A stretch of 64,000 bases of DNA from Pseudooceanicola spongiae (lineage in GTDB: Bacteria > Pseudomonadota > Alphaproteobacteria > Rhodobacterales > Rhodobacteraceae). Of the stretch, positions 50,537 through 59,699 are shown in pieces. How positions within the stretch are numbered: position 1 is the stretch's first letter; each line of letters starts with the position of its first letter. The DNA lies in assembly GCF_014899185.1 (NCBI RefSeq), contig NZ_CP045201.1, positions 2,154,501 to 2,218,500 on the forward strand, in the 5' to 3' direction. The notes under the pieces were generated by a model. That model saw only the letters and a program-made list of their open reading frames with translations. It searched no databases and was not told where the DNA came from. Made by a program: the position numbers and the translations under genes.

Positions 50537-50630
50537 TCCGGTCTCCGGTTGCGGTGAATGGGGTTTCGGTGACCCCCTCTATCGGGTAAAGCCGTTGCAA
50601 GAGATAACCAATCCACCGATGAGGTTCCAG

Positions 50631-51284
50631 ATGAAGTTCTTTGTAGACACCGCAGAGATCCCTGCGATTGCCGAACTCAATGCGCTTGGCATGGTTGACG
50701 GCGTCACCACAAACCCCTCGCTGATCAAGAAATCCGGCCGCGACATCCTGGAAGTGACCAAGGAAATCTGCGATCTGGTCGACGGCCCGGTTTCCGCCGA
50801 GGTCACCGCGACAGATGCCGACACGATGATCGCCGAAGGCCGCAAGCTGCTGGAGATCGCCGAGAACATCGCCGTCAAGGTGCCGCTGACCTGGGATGGC
50901 CTGAAGGCCTGCAAGGTCCTCAGCGACGACGGTGCGATGGTCAACGTGACGCTCTGCTTCTCGGCCAACCAGGCGCTGCTGGCGGCAAAAGCCGGCGCGA
51001 CCTTCATCAGCCCGTTCATCGGCCGTCTCGACGATATCCACATGGATGGCATGGAGCTGATCGAGGACATCCGCATCATCTATGACAACTATGGCTTCGA
51101 GACTCAGATCCTCGCCGCGTCGATCCGCACCGCCAACCATGTGCTGGATTGCGCACGCATCGGCGCCGACGTGATCACCGCGCCGCCGTCAGTGATCAAG
51201 GCGCTGGTGTCGCACCCGCTGACCGACAAGGGTCTTGAGACCTTTCTGGCGGACATCAAGTCGGCTGGCATCAAGATCCTCTAA
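50631..51284 (+). CDS. fsa: Fructose-6-phosphate aldolase / transaldolase (TalC type)
   Basis: This 217-residue small TIM-barrel transaldolase family enzyme has its Schiff-base lysine in [15 protein letters not shown] (Lys83). [15 protein letters not shown] near the start and [20 protein letters not shown] are family signatures. Sequence alone does not separate fructose-6-phosphate aldolase from short transaldolase. The start [10 protein letters not shown] has GAGG upstream and is universal in the family. Confidence 0.93.
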   Translation: MKFFVDTAEIPAIAELNALGMVDGVTTNPSLIKKSGRDILEVTKEICDLVDGPVSAEVTATDADTMIAEGRKLLEIAENIAVKVPLTWDGLKACKVLSDDGAMVNVTLCFSANQALLAAKAGATFISPFIGRLDDIHMDGMELIEDIRIIYDNYGFETQILAASIRTANHVLDCARIGADVITAPPSVIKALVSHPLTDKGLETFLADIKSAGIKIL

Positions 51285-51316
51285 GGATCGCTGAGAGAGA
51301 CACAGGCAAGACGACC

Positions 51317-51385
51317 AGATCCCGGCAAGCAAAAAAGCAACAAACCCGCGGCTTTGCCAAAAAGACCGCGTCTTTGCCGGGATCT
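51317..51385. other. Structured intergenic element downstream of fsa
   Basis: A 12-bp perfect inverted repeat (AGATCCCGGCAA at 51317-51328; TTGCCGGGATCT at 51374-51385) encloses 45 bases. These contain CGCGG/CCGCG and a second TTTGCC that could compete for GGCAA. Immediately after comes TTCTGA-TACTTT-TCAGAA. It could be a terminator of unusual form or a regulatory RNA structure ahead of the DUF484-xerC genes. Confidence 0.5.
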
Positions 51386-51421
51386 TCTGATACTTTTCAG
51401 AAAAACAAGATGAGGCTGGTC

Positions 51422-52141
51422 ATGAGCAGCAAGCCTGATATCGACCCCGAACTTGGGGCGGTTTTGCGTGACAGCATCCTCGCGCATCCTGACGTCATTC
51501 TGGACGACAAGGACGTGATGCAGGCGCTGATCACGGCCAACGACAAGGCCCTTGGCACCAATATCGTCGACCTGCGTGGCATCGCCATGGCCCGCCTTGA
51601 GGGCAGGCTGGACCGGCTGGAAGATACCCACCGCACGGTCATCGCCGCCGCCTACGAGAACCTTGCAGGCACCAACCAGATCCACCGCGCCATCCTGCGG
51701 CTGATGGATCCCGTTGATTTTGAAACCTTCCTGACCGATCTGGGCGGCGAAGTCGCCGACACCATGGGCGTGGACGCGATGCACCTCGTGCTCGAGACCG
51801 CGCAGCAGGAAGACGATCCCACCGTGCAACGTCTCGGCGATGTGCTGCGCGTGGTCGAACCGGGCTTTGTCGCCGCCTATTTCGAGGGACAACGCAATTC
51901 ACCGGCGCGTCAGGTGATCCTGCGTCAGGTCGATGAGGCCCCGGAGTTCCTCTATGGCGAGAAGGCCGACTGGATCCAGTCCGAGGCCTGCCTGCGCCTG
52001 GATTTTGGCCCCGGTCGTCTGCCGGGGATGCTGCTGCTCGGCTCGGAAGATCCGCAACAGTTCATCCCGCAGCATGGCACCGACCTGCTGGCCTTCTTCG
52101 CGGGCGTGTTCGAGCGGACCATGCGGCGCTGGCTGTCTTGA
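51422..52141 (+). CDS. DUF484 family protein
   Basis: This 239-residue protein has a GAF-like fold by family. The start region ELGAVLRDSILAHPDVILDD (hPxhL motif) and the C-terminal LRLDFGPGRLPGMLLLGSED are typical. DUF484 genes sit directly upstream of xerC in many proteobacteria (yigA-xerC in E. coli), as here with a 25-bp gap, hinting at a link to chromosome-dimer resolution. Molecular role unknown. Confidence 0.88.
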   Translation: MSSKPDIDPELGAVLRDSILAHPDVILDDKDVMQALITANDKALGTNIVDLRGIAMARLEGRLDRLEDTHRTVIAAAYENLAGTNQIHRAILRLMDPVDFETFLTDLGGEVADTMGVDAMHLVLETAQQEDDPTVQRLGDVLRVVEPGFVAAYFEGQRNSPARQVILRQVDEAPEFLYGEKADWIQSEACLRLDFGPGRLPGMLLLGSEDPQQFIPQHGTDLLAFFAGVFERTMRRWLS

Positions 52142-52166
52142 GCCGCCGGGCCGGGAGCGCCGGGCG

Positions 52167-53090
52167 ATGAGCCTGTGCATCTCTCCCGCTGCGCGCGATG
52201 CGCTGCAAAACTGGCTGGAGGGTCAGAGGGCCCTTCTCGGCCATGCAGAGGCCACGATCGAGGCCTATCGTGGCGATCTGACAGAATTTCTCAGCTTCAT
52301 CTCGATGCACAAGGGCGAGGCACAGGGCCTCGGGCCGTTGGCCGAAATCGGCGTGACGGATATGCGCAGCTGGATGGCCCGGATGCGCTCCAGCGGCGTC
52401 GGCGCAAGGTCACTGGCGCGCAAACTGTCCGCCGTGAAGAGCTTTTACCGCTGGCTGGCCGAGCGTGAGGGGTTCGACCCCACCGCCGTGCTGTCCGCGC
52501 GCACACCCAAGTACCAGCGCAAATTGCCCCGCCCCCTGCCCGAGGCCGCTGCCGCCCAGATGATGGTGCAGGTTGGCGAACAGGACGCGCGTCAGTGGGT
52601 CTCGGCGCGCGACACGGCTGTGGTGATGCTGCTCTATGGCTGCGGATTGCGTATTTCGGAGGCATTGTCGCTGACCGGCAAGGACGCGCCAATCGGGCCC
52701 AGTCTGCGCATACGCGGCAAGGGCGACAAGGAGCGGATCGTGCCGGTGATCGCCCCGGCCCGCGATGCGGTGACGCAATACCTCGACCTCTGCCCTTATC
52801 CGGTTGAGCCCGCCGCGCCGCTGTTTCGCGCCATCAAGGGCGGCGCGCTGTCGCCGCGCAGCATCCAGATCGCAATGGCGCAGGCCCGCGCGCAGATGGG
52901 GCTGCCCGCCTCGGCCACGCCGCATGCCCTGCGCCATTCCTTCGCGACACACCTGCTGAATGCGGGCGGAGATCTACGCGCGATCCAGGAATTGCTCGGC
53001 CATGCCAGCCTGTCGACGACGCAAGCCTATACAGCCGTGGATTCCGCCCGGCTGATGGAAGTCTATCGAAAGGCACATCCTCGTGGTTGA
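52167..53090 (+). CDS. xerC: Tyrosine recombinase XerC
   Basis: This 307-residue site-specific recombinase resolves chromosome dimers at dif with XerD. The N-terminal SAM-like core-binding domain (about 10-100) precedes the catalytic domain. Catalytic residues are in YGCGLRISEALSL (Arg), HALRHSFATHLLNAGGDLRA (His, Arg), LLGHASLSTTQAYTAVD (His and nucleophile Tyr). All are present. I prefer XerC over XerD because of the DUF484 neighbour. The ATG follows GGGAG. Confidence 0.92.
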   Translation: MSLCISPAARDALQNWLEGQRALLGHAEATIEAYRGDLTEFLSFISMHKGEAQGLGPLAEIGVTDMRSWMARMRSSGVGARSLARKLSAVKSFYRWLAEREGFDPTAVLSARTPKYQRKLPRPLPEAAAAQMMVQVGEQDARQWVSARDTAVVMLLYGCGLRISEALSLTGKDAPIGPSLRIRGKGDKERIVPVIAPARDAVTQYLDLCPYPVEPAAPLFRAIKGGALSPRSIQIAMAQARAQMGLPASATPHALRHSFATHLLNAGGDLRAIQELLGHASLSTTQAYTAVDSARLMEVYRKAHPRG

Positions 53091-53129
53091 GAACTTGCAC
53101 GCCCCCAGCAGCTATGTGTAGATCGTGAC

Positions 53130-53825
53130 ATGAATTCAAACAAAGCCCGCGCCTTTTCCGTTCACATCCTGACTGCAACAGGTGCCATCTTCTCCATGCT
53201 GGCGATGATCGCCGCCGCGAATTCCGCGTGGGAGAACATGTACCTCTGGCTGGTCGTTGCCTTTGCCGTCGACGGCATCGACGGCCCACTGGCCCGCAAG
53301 TACGAGGTCAAGAAATACGCCGCCCAGATCGACGGCGTGCTGCTGGACCTGATCATCGACTACCTCACCTACGTCTTCATTCCGGCCTTCGCGCTGTACC
53401 AGTCGGGCCTGCTGCCGGGCTGGACGGGCTGGTTCGGTGTGCTGCTGATCGCCTTCGCCTCGTCGCTGTATTTCGCTGACACGCGGATGAAGACCGCCGA
53501 TAACTCCTTTTCCGGGTTTCCCGGATGTTGGAACATGGTCGTGCTGGTGTTCTTCGCGGTCGAGCCGCAGCCCGGCACCATGGTCGCCATCATCGCGCTG
53601 CTGACCATCGCCATGTTCGTGCCGCTGAAATTCATCCACCCGGTGCGCACGATGCGCTGGCGCAAGGTGTCGCTGCCGATGGCGGCGCTTTGGGTGGCGA
53701 TCGCGCTTTACGCCACCCTGCGTAATTTCGTCATGCCGGACTGGATCGAGGTCGCGCTGATCCTTGTCAGCCTCTACCTGCTGTTCGTCGGCATCGCCCA
53801 GCAGCTCGTCCCGAAAAAGGCCTGA
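53130..53825 (+). CDS. pcs: Phosphatidylcholine synthase
   Basis: This 231-residue membrane CDP-alcohol phosphatidyltransferase with about seven helices condenses CDP-diacylglycerol with choline to phosphatidylcholine. The CDP-alcohol motif is seen spread over FAVDGIDGPLARKYEV and AAQIDGVLLDLIIDYLTYVF (DG..AR...G..D...D). The arrangement and DLIIDYLTYVFIPA match bacterial Pcs rather than PgsA or PssA. It lies 39 bp after xerC. Confidence 0.92.
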   Translation: MNSNKARAFSVHILTATGAIFSMLAMIAAANSAWENMYLWLVVAFAVDGIDGPLARKYEVKKYAAQIDGVLLDLIIDYLTYVFIPAFALYQSGLLPGWTGWFGVLLIAFASSLYFADTRMKTADNSFSGFPGCWNMVVLVFFAVEPQPGTMVAIIALLTIAMFVPLKFIHPVRTMRWRKVSLPMAALWVAIALYATLRNFVMPDWIEVALILVSLYLLFVGIAQQLVPKKA

Positions 53826-53833
53826 CGGCGCGC

Positions 53834-54595
53834 TCAGAGCGCCGCCAGAACCTCGTCCACGGCTGCGCCGATCAGGGCGAGGTTTTCGGGTGTGGAGAAG
53901 CGGTGATCGGCGTCTTTCACCAGTCTCAGTTGGATATCCGCCCCTTCGGCCCGCTCCATCAGGCGCAGGGCGACCGACAGATCGACATCCGCATCCGCTG
54001 TGCCGTGCAGAAACCGCACCGGGAAGGGCAGCGGCACCGGATCGCGCAGGATCAGATGGTCGCGGCCATCCTCGATCAGACGCTTGGTGATCACATAGGG
54101 TTCGCCATACTCTGACGGCAACGCGACCTGCTGCACCATGTCAAGCGCCAGACGCTGCGCCTTGTCGAACCCGGCCCACATGCTGTCTTCGGTGAAATCC
54201 GGCGCGGCCGCGATGGTGACGAGGCCGGCGATGCGATCCGCCAGACGGCGCGTCATCAGCAGGGAAATCCAGCCGCCCATGGAGGAGCCGACAAGGATCT
54301 GCGGGCCCTCTGTCAGATGGGAAATCGCGAACTCCGCGTCCTCGGCCCAGTCGCCGATGCAGCCATCGGTGAAGGCTTCGGAGCTCTCGCCATGTCCGGA
54401 GTAGTCAAAGCGCAGGAAGCCGAGGCCCTGCCGGGCGCACCATGCCTCAAGAAACACGGCCTTGGTGCCGCCCATGTCGGATTTGAAGCCGCCAAGGAAG
54501 ACGACCCCGGGCCGCCCATCTGACGCTTTTGCAGGCGTCGCGTGATAGGCCAGCCTGCGCCCTTGAGGTGTGTCGATCCGTTGCGCATCCGTCAT
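53834..54595 (-). CDS. Alpha/beta hydrolase
   Basis: This 253-residue serine hydrolase has nucleophile elbow LVGSSMGGWISLL (GxSxG), oxyanion region VVFLGGFKSDMGGTKAVF, an acid in FLHGTADADVDLSVA and His in DADHRFSTPENL, so the triad is complete. It resembles the palmitoyl-thioesterase/ABHD10-like hydrolases. The start MTDAQRIDTP has GAAGGG upstream; an in-frame ATG seven codons earlier is also possible. It is convergent with pcs. Confidence 0.85.
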   Translation of the reverse strand: MTDAQRIDTPQGRRLAYHATPAKASDGRPGVVFLGGFKSDMGGTKAVFLEAWCARQGLGFLRFDYSGHGESSEAFTDGCIGDWAEDAEFAISHLTEGPQILVGSSMGGWISLLMTRRLADRIAGLVTIAAAPDFTEDSMWAGFDKAQRLALDMVQQVALPSEYGEPYVITKRLIEDGRDHLILRDPVPLPFPVRFLHGTADADVDLSVALRLMERAEGADIQLRLVKDADHRFSTPENLALIGAAVDEVLAAL

Positions 54596-54692
54596 CTGAT
54601 TGGGCCCTTCCCGCATGGTGTGCGCCCTTGATGACATGGGCGGAATCGCCGTGCAACTCCACCCGCTCAGGCAGCAGCGGGAAACGCCCCCC

Positions 54693-55964
54693 TCAGCGTT
54701 TTTCGACCTCGCGCAGGGTCAGAGCCAGGCCTGCGCCGAGCAGCGACATCGCCGCGAACCCGACCAGAGCGGCGTCTGGACCGGCATAGGACAAGACGCC
54801 CCCGAACAGCCCGGCGACCAGCAGGATTGTGCCAATCATCGTATTCACCACCGCCGAATAGGCGCCACGAAAATCCCGCGGTGCCATATCGACGAGGTAG
54901 GTTGAGCGCGCCTGACGCACGCCATGATAGGCGATCATCAACACGAACAGCACCAGAGGGGACAGCCAGATCGCCTGCCCCACCAATCCGGCGCGTGCCA
55001 GCACGACCATCGCGGCCATCGCCAGCCCACCGATGAGGCCAGACAGGCACAGCACACGGCGCGATGACCAGTCCGAGAGGCGCCCCCAGAAATACGATGA
55101 CAGCAGCGATGCCAGCGCCGACGCCAGCACCAGCGCCCCCAGATGTTCCAGCACCGCGCCGCCCTCAGGCGCCGAAAGCAGCACCAGATAGGGCGGGGCC
55201 AGCGCCGTCGACACCAGCAGACCGCGCACCAGAATGAAACGGCGCAGGTACCAGTCTTCGTGCAGCAGGCGGCGAAACTCGGATCGGTTGCTGTAATAGC
55301 GGCGGCTGTCCTGCTCTGTCAGACCGGCGAAGACCAGAGCCGCGAGAAGCCAGAGCAGACCGGCCCCGGCAACGGCACCGACAACCACGATCTCGCTGGT
55401 CTGGACGCCGAAGATCAACCACATTGCAAAGACGACAACAGCGGCCGATGCGACCGATCCGGCAAAACCGGTGACGGCGCCGCGGTGTGTCTTGGAGACG
55501 CTCTTGCCCAGCACCTCCTTGAAGGACACCGAACAGGCCGAGCGGGCGACAGCCAGCACCGCCAATGCCGCGCAGATCGCCAGCCCCGCCATCCAGCCCG
55601 ACAGGACCAGCCCTGAAAACGCGATTGCCAGTGCCGCCGCGCCCTGCAGGGCCGAGCCCGCGACCCACATCCATTTGCGGTGTCGCATCCGGCCCAGACC
55701 GCTGGCCAGCAGCAGTTGCGGCAGCAGCGCCCCGGCCTCGCGGATCGGCACAAGGGCTCCGATGAAATAGGCAGGGGCACCGAGGGCGGTCAGCAACCAG
55801 CTGAGCACCAGTTTCGGGTCGATCAGTCCATCACCGATCTTGCTCATCGTCACGGCGAGAATAATGCGAAGGCCATTGCCGCTTTCCGTGCGGGGGAGAT
55901 CCTCGGCCCCGACGATACGAGCAAAGATGGATTTTGAATGGCCTGAATTTGGCGCGGGCGACAT
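54693..55964 (-). CDS. MFS transporter
   Basis: This 423-residue inner-membrane protein with about 12 helices belongs to the major facilitator superfamily. The loop LSSYFWGRLSDWSSRRVLCL and ASGLGRMRHRKWMWVAGSAL fit MFS loops. It opens with a soluble 40-residue N-terminus (SPAPNSGHSKSIFARIVGAE). Substrate unknown. The start was placed at MSPAPNSGH after AAGG, because the upstream frame runs into the thrS promoter. It is divergent from thrS. Confidence 0.82.
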   Translation of the reverse strand: MSPAPNSGHSKSIFARIVGAEDLPRTESGNGLRIILAVTMSKIGDGLIDPKLVLSWLLTALGAPAYFIGALVPIREAGALLPQLLLASGLGRMRHRKWMWVAGSALQGAAALAIAFSGLVLSGWMAGLAICAALAVLAVARSACSVSFKEVLGKSVSKTHRGAVTGFAGSVASAAVVVFAMWLIFGVQTSEIVVVGAVAGAGLLWLLAALVFAGLTEQDSRRYYSNRSEFRRLLHEDWYLRRFILVRGLLVSTALAPPYLVLLSAPEGGAVLEHLGALVLASALASLLSSYFWGRLSDWSSRRVLCLSGLIGGLAMAAMVVLARAGLVGQAIWLSPLVLFVLMIAYHGVRQARSTYLVDMAPRDFRGAYSAVVNTMIGTILLVAGLFGGVLSYAGPDAALVGFAAMSLLGAGLALTLREVEKR

Positions 55965-55975
55965 GGGACACTGCC

Positions 55976-56004
55976 TTGACTTGTTAAACACTGTGTTCCA
56001 ATTA
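55976..56004 (+). promoter_or_regulatory. Putative thrS promoter
   Basis: TTGACT (55976-55981) lies 17-18 bp before the weak -10 CAATTA/AATTAG, in the 103-bp divergent gap. The palindrome ACACTGTGT occupies the spacer. Confidence 0.35.
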
Positions 56005-56067
56005 GCACAGACACCATAACCCGCAACCGGGCGTTCCGTGGGCGCCAAACTGACGAGGAGGACAAAC

Positions 56068-58014
56068 ATGTCCCAGATCACCCTCACCCTTCCCGATGGC
56101 AATGCGCGCAGCTACGACAGTGGCGTGACCGCGGGTGCCGTCGCCGCCGACATTTCGACCTCGCTCGCCAAGAAGGCGATCAGCGCGACAGTCAATGGTC
56201 AGCACTGGGATCTGCAGTGGCCGATCACTTCGGATTCTTCCATTGCGATCAATACGATGAAGGAAGAAGACGCGGCCAATGAACTGGTGCGTCACGACCT
56301 TGCCCACATCATGGCGCGCGCCGTGCAGGAGCTGTGGCCGGACGTCAAGGTCACCATCGGCCCGGTCATCAAGGACGGCTGGTACTACGATTTCGACCGC
56401 GCCGAGCCCTTCACGCCCGAGGATCTGGGCGAGATCGAAAAGAAGATGAAAGAGATCATCAATCTGCGTGATCCCGTCCGCACCGAGGTCTGGGACCGCG
56501 ACGTGGCGATCCAGTACTACAAGGACCGCGGCGAGCCCTACAAGGTTGAGCTGATCGATTCGATCCCCGGGCATGAGCCGCTGCGGATGTACTGGCATGG
56601 CGACTGGCAGGATCTGTGCCGTGGCCCGCACCTGCAGCACACCGGTCAGGTGCCCGCCGATGCCTTCAAGCTGATGTCGGTCGCTGGCGCCTACTGGCGT
56701 GGCGACAGCAACCGCCCGATGCTGCAACGGATTTACGGCGTCGCCTTCACCGGCAAGGAAAAGCTGAAAGCCCACCTGACCATGCTGGAGGAGGCCGCCA
56801 AGCGCGACCACCGTCGTCTGGGCCGCGAGATGGACCTGTTCCACATGCAGGAAGAGGCCCCCGGTCAGGTGTTCTGGCACCCCAACGGCTGGACGATCTA
56901 CACCACCCTGCAGGACTACATGCGCCGCCAGCAGCGCCGCGACGGCTATGTCGAGGTCAACACCCCGCAGGTCGTGAACCGCAAGCTGTGGGAGGCCTCG
57001 GGCCACTGGGGCAACTATCAGGAAAACATGTTCATCGTCGAAGTGGACGAGGATCACGCACGCGAAAAGACCATCAACGCGCTGAAGCCGATGAACTGCC
57101 CTTGCCACGTGCAGATCTTCAACCACGGCATGAAGTCCTATCGCGACCTGCCGCTGCGCATGGCCGAGTTCGGCTCCTGCGCGCGCTACGAACCCTCGGG
57201 CGCGCTGCATGGCATCATGCGGGTGCGCGGTTTTACGCAGGATGACGCGCATATCTTCTGCACGTTTGATCAGATCGAGGCGGAGTCGAAGAAGTTCATC
57301 GAATTCCTCGCCAAGGTCTATGCCGATCTCGGCTTTGCCAGCTGGAGCGTGAAGCTGTCGACGCGCCCCGAAAAGCGTGTCGGCACCGAGGAAAGCTGGG
57401 ACCAGGTCGAAGCCGCGCTCGGCAATGCCTGCAAGGCGGCCGGGTACGACTATACCCTGAACCCCGGTGAGGGCGCGTTCTACGGGCCCAAGCTGGAGTT
57501 CGTGCTGACCGACGCCATCGGGCGTGACTGGCAGTGCGGTACCCTGCAGGTCGATCCCAACCTGCCCGAGCGGCTGGATGCGGATTATGTCGGGGCGGAT
57601 GGTGAAAAGCACCACCCGATCATGCTGCACCGCGCCGTCGTCGGCTCGTTCGAGCGGTTTATCGGCATTCTGATCGAGGAACACGCTGGCAAGCTGCCGG
57701 TCTGGCTGGCGCCGCGTCAGGTGGTTGTCGCCTCGATCGTGTCGGATGCGGATGAGTATTGCCGCGAGGTCGTCGCCGCTCTGCAGGCCGCAGGCGTGCG
57801 CGCCGAGGCGGATCTGCGAAACGAAAAGATCAACTACAAGGTCCGCGAACACTCGGTCGGCAAGGTGCCCTATATCCTCGCCATCGGTCAGCGCGAAGTC
57901 GAGGAGCGCACCGTCAACACCCGTCGTCTGGGCGAAAAACAGACCAAGTCGCAGACGCTGGACGAGATCGTCGCCCAGCTGACGATCGAGGCGACAGCGC
58001 CCGACCTGCTCTAA
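56068..58014 (+). CDS. thrS: Threonyl-tRNA synthetase
   Basis: This 648-residue class II synthetase charges tRNA-Thr. It has an N-terminal TGS domain ([20 protein letters not shown]), an editing domain with [14 protein letters not shown] and [11 protein letters not shown], and a catalytic core with [19 protein letters not shown] (motif 1), [20 protein letters not shown] (motif 2 region, zinc Cys) and [20 protein letters not shown] (motif 3). An anticodon-binding domain ends the protein. The GAGGAGGAC site sits before the ATG. Strong terminator follows. Confidence 0.97.
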   Translation: MSQITLTLPDGNARSYDSGVTAGAVAADISTSLAKKAISATVNGQHWDLQWPITSDSSIAINTMKEEDAANELVRHDLAHIMARAVQELWPDVKVTIGPVIKDGWYYDFDRAEPFTPEDLGEIEKKMKEIINLRDPVRTEVWDRDVAIQYYKDRGEPYKVELIDSIPGHEPLRMYWHGDWQDLCRGPHLQHTGQVPADAFKLMSVAGAYWRGDSNRPMLQRIYGVAFTGKEKLKAHLTMLEEAAKRDHRRLGREMDLFHMQEEAPGQVFWHPNGWTIYTTLQDYMRRQQRRDGYVEVNTPQVVNRKLWEASGHWGNYQENMFIVEVDEDHAREKTINALKPMNCPCHVQIFNHGMKSYRDLPLRMAEFGSCARYEPSGALHGIMRVRGFTQDDAHIFCTFDQIEAESKKFIEFLAKVYADLGFASWSVKLSTRPEKRVGTEESWDQVEAALGNACKAAGYDYTLNPGEGAFYGPKLEFVLTDAIGRDWQCGTLQVDPNLPERLDADYVGADGEKHHPIMLHRAVVGSFERFIGILIEEHAGKLPVWLAPRQVVVASIVSDADEYCREVVAALQAAGVRAEADLRNEKINYKVREHSVGKVPYILAIGQREVEERTVNTRRLGEKQTKSQTLDEIVAQLTIEATAPDLL

Positions 58015-58034
58015 TCCGGGACTTTACAGATGTG

Positions 58035-58063
58035 AAAGGGCGCCCCTCGTGGCGCCCTTTTTT
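58035..58063. terminator. Bidirectional rho-independent terminator
   Basis: The stem AAAGGGCGCC / GGCGCCCTTT (10 bp) is followed by a T-run. It serves thrS and the convergent EamA gene. Confidence 0.9.
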
Positions 58064-58067
58064 CATG

Positions 58068-58502
58068 TCAGCTCAGCGCCATGACGACAGCGCCGGTGCC
58101 GACCAGCGCCACGCCGATCCACCCCATCACCGACAGATGCTCGCCCAGGATCAACACGCCGAAGACGGCGACGAGGACGACGCTCAACTTGTCCACAGGC
58201 GCGACTTGCGATGCATTCCCGAGCTTGAGAGCGCGGAAATAGCACAGCCACGACGCGCCCGTCGCCAGCCCAGACAGCACCAGAAACACCGCGCTGCGCG
58301 GGGAAATGCTGCTGAGCGACTGGAACTTGCGTGTCACACTCAGGATCAGGCCCAGCACAACCAGCACCACCAGCGTGCGCAGGAAGGTAGCGAAATCGCT
58401 GTTCACATTGTCGACGCCGATCTTGGCGAATATCGCAGTGAGGGCGGCAAAGATCGCCGCGAGAAACGCCCAGAACTGCCAAGATGTGCTGAGGACTGCC
58501 AT
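58068..58502 (-). CDS. Small EamA-domain (DMT) membrane transporter
   Basis: This 144-residue protein with about five helices consists of a single EamA domain; family members usually carry two, so it likely works as a dimer. The segments FWAFLAAIFAALTAIFAKIG, SWLCYFRALKLGNASQVAPV and DKLSVVLVAVFGVLILGEHL are diagnostic. The ATG has AAGGAG upstream. Substrate unknown. Confidence 0.87.
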   Translation of the reverse strand: MAVLSTSWQFWAFLAAIFAALTAIFAKIGVDNVNSDFATFLRTLVVLVVLGLILSVTRKFQSLSSISPRSAVFLVLSGLATGASWLCYFRALKLGNASQVAPVDKLSVVLVAVFGVLILGEHLSVMGWIGVALVGTGAVVMALS

Positions 58503-58603
58503 TGCCGATGCTCCTTGGTGGTGGCTATGGCCAAGCCTAGCGCGCGGCTCAGCCCTCAGCGTAGGGAAATCGGCCCGAAGGCGGGGCTCAGCTGCGCAGT
58601 TGC

Positions 58604-59245
58604 CTACCAGCGCAGCCAGCGCCTGCCCGCCAGTGCACCCAGACCAGAGGCAAGGCAGATGCCCAATGCGTACCAGACACTGTAGAACAGCGGCGAATCT
58701 TCGTTGCAAAACAACGAATAGAGCGTTGTGGCCAGACCGGCGGCAGCGAGTCCGGCCAATGCACCACAGAGCGCAGGACGCACCGGCGCGCCACGCCGCA
58801 GTGCGGTGAGCAGAGCGGCCAGAATCGGCAAGGACAGCACCACAATGGAGGGCACGCAGACCGGGATCGAATGACCGAGGAACAGCGGCATCCTCTGCGC
58901 CGGGGGCGTGGTGAAAAACGCACCGATGAGCAGCAGAACGGCCGCAAAAGGCACCAGCCAGATCAGCAAGCGCGCTGCCCCGGGCGGGGCCGCAGGACGG
59001 GCCGCGCGCACCGAGAGCACAAGGGCGAACCCGGCCAACACCAGCGGCAACACCGTTTTCGCCATGACCACGGGCTGCGCCAGTGCGGCCCAAAGATCCG
59101 GTCGCGGCCCGAGGGCGATCCAGAACATCAGGGTCGTGACCAGCGCCCCTGCCAACAGATGCGGCGCGAGACGTGCCTCTGGCCCTGCGTTCGCGGCGAT
59201 GGCCGGTTGCGCCGCCAGCTGTGAGATCAGGTCTTCGGTCTTCAT
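58604..59245 (-). CDS. NrsF-like anti-sigma factor (DUF1109)
   Basis: This 213-residue membrane protein with about six helices belongs to the DUF1109/NrsF family. The cytoplasmic N-terminus MKTEDLISQLAAQPAI and the first helix region LAPHLLAGALVTTLMFWIAL fit, as does SIPVCVPSIVVLSLPILAAL with its conserved Cys. In Caulobacter NrsF keeps sigma factor SigF inactive until heavy-metal or redox stress (family knowledge). It follows the truncated sigma gene by 20 bp, the usual sigF-nrsF order. Confidence 0.88.
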   Translation of the reverse strand: MKTEDLISQLAAQPAIAANAGPEARLAPHLLAGALVTTLMFWIALGPRPDLWAALAQPVVMAKTVLPLVLAGFALVLSVRAARPAAPPGAARLLIWLVPFAAVLLLIGAFFTTPPAQRMPLFLGHSIPVCVPSIVVLSLPILAALLTALRRGAPVRPALCGALAGLAAAGLATTLYSLFCNEDSPLFYSVWYALGICLASGLGALAGRRWLRW

Positions 59246-59265
59246 TTACGCCTCTCGTCCGATAG

Positions 59266-59649
59266 TCAGGCCTCGTGTCCCACGGCCAGTTTGCGCAACC
59301 GTGCCAGGGCCCGATGATAGGCGACGCGCACCGCGCCCTCGCTCATCCCATGTTTCGCGCCGACGTCGCCCGCACTGTCGCCCGTCACCCCCAGCGAGCG
59401 CACGATATCGGCAGAGCGGTTGTCGATCCCGCCCAGCAACTGCCCCAGATCGCGGGCGGCCATGATCTCGCCCGCAGTCTCATCCGCCAGCACGTCGGCA
59501 AGATCATCGATATCCTGTTGCGGGACACCACGTCTGCGCCGCGCATCAATCGCCTTGTAGCGCACGATGGCATAGATCCAGGGCGTGACCGGCGCATCCT
59601 CACGCCAGGTGTGGCGTTTGGCGTGCAACGCCAGCAGCGCCTCCTGCAC
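59266..59649 (-). pseudogene. ECF sigma factor (SigF-like), N-terminally truncated
   Basis: Only 127 residues follow the first possible start (GTG). The frame before it still reads EDI, giving EDIVQEALLALHAKRHTWRE, which is sigma region 2.2-2.4. Upstream of about 59658 the frame is just antisense to the DUF692 gene. Region 4 is intact (SAGDVGAKHGMSEGAVRVAY). ECF factors of this group have roughly 170-185 residues, so about 45-50 N-terminal residues (regions 2.1 and part of 2.2) are missing. It is probably inactive for promoter melting but might still bind NrsF or -35 DNA. Confidence 0.8.
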
Positions 59650-59699
59650 GATATCCTCTGGCCCAGCTGCGCCACCTGTCCGAGCGGTTCGCGATTTCG

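Noticed and set aside
56040..56067. T-box or leader-peptide attenuation ahead of thrS
   Set aside because: The leader is about 60-100 bases with no specifier stem or threonine-rich peptide.
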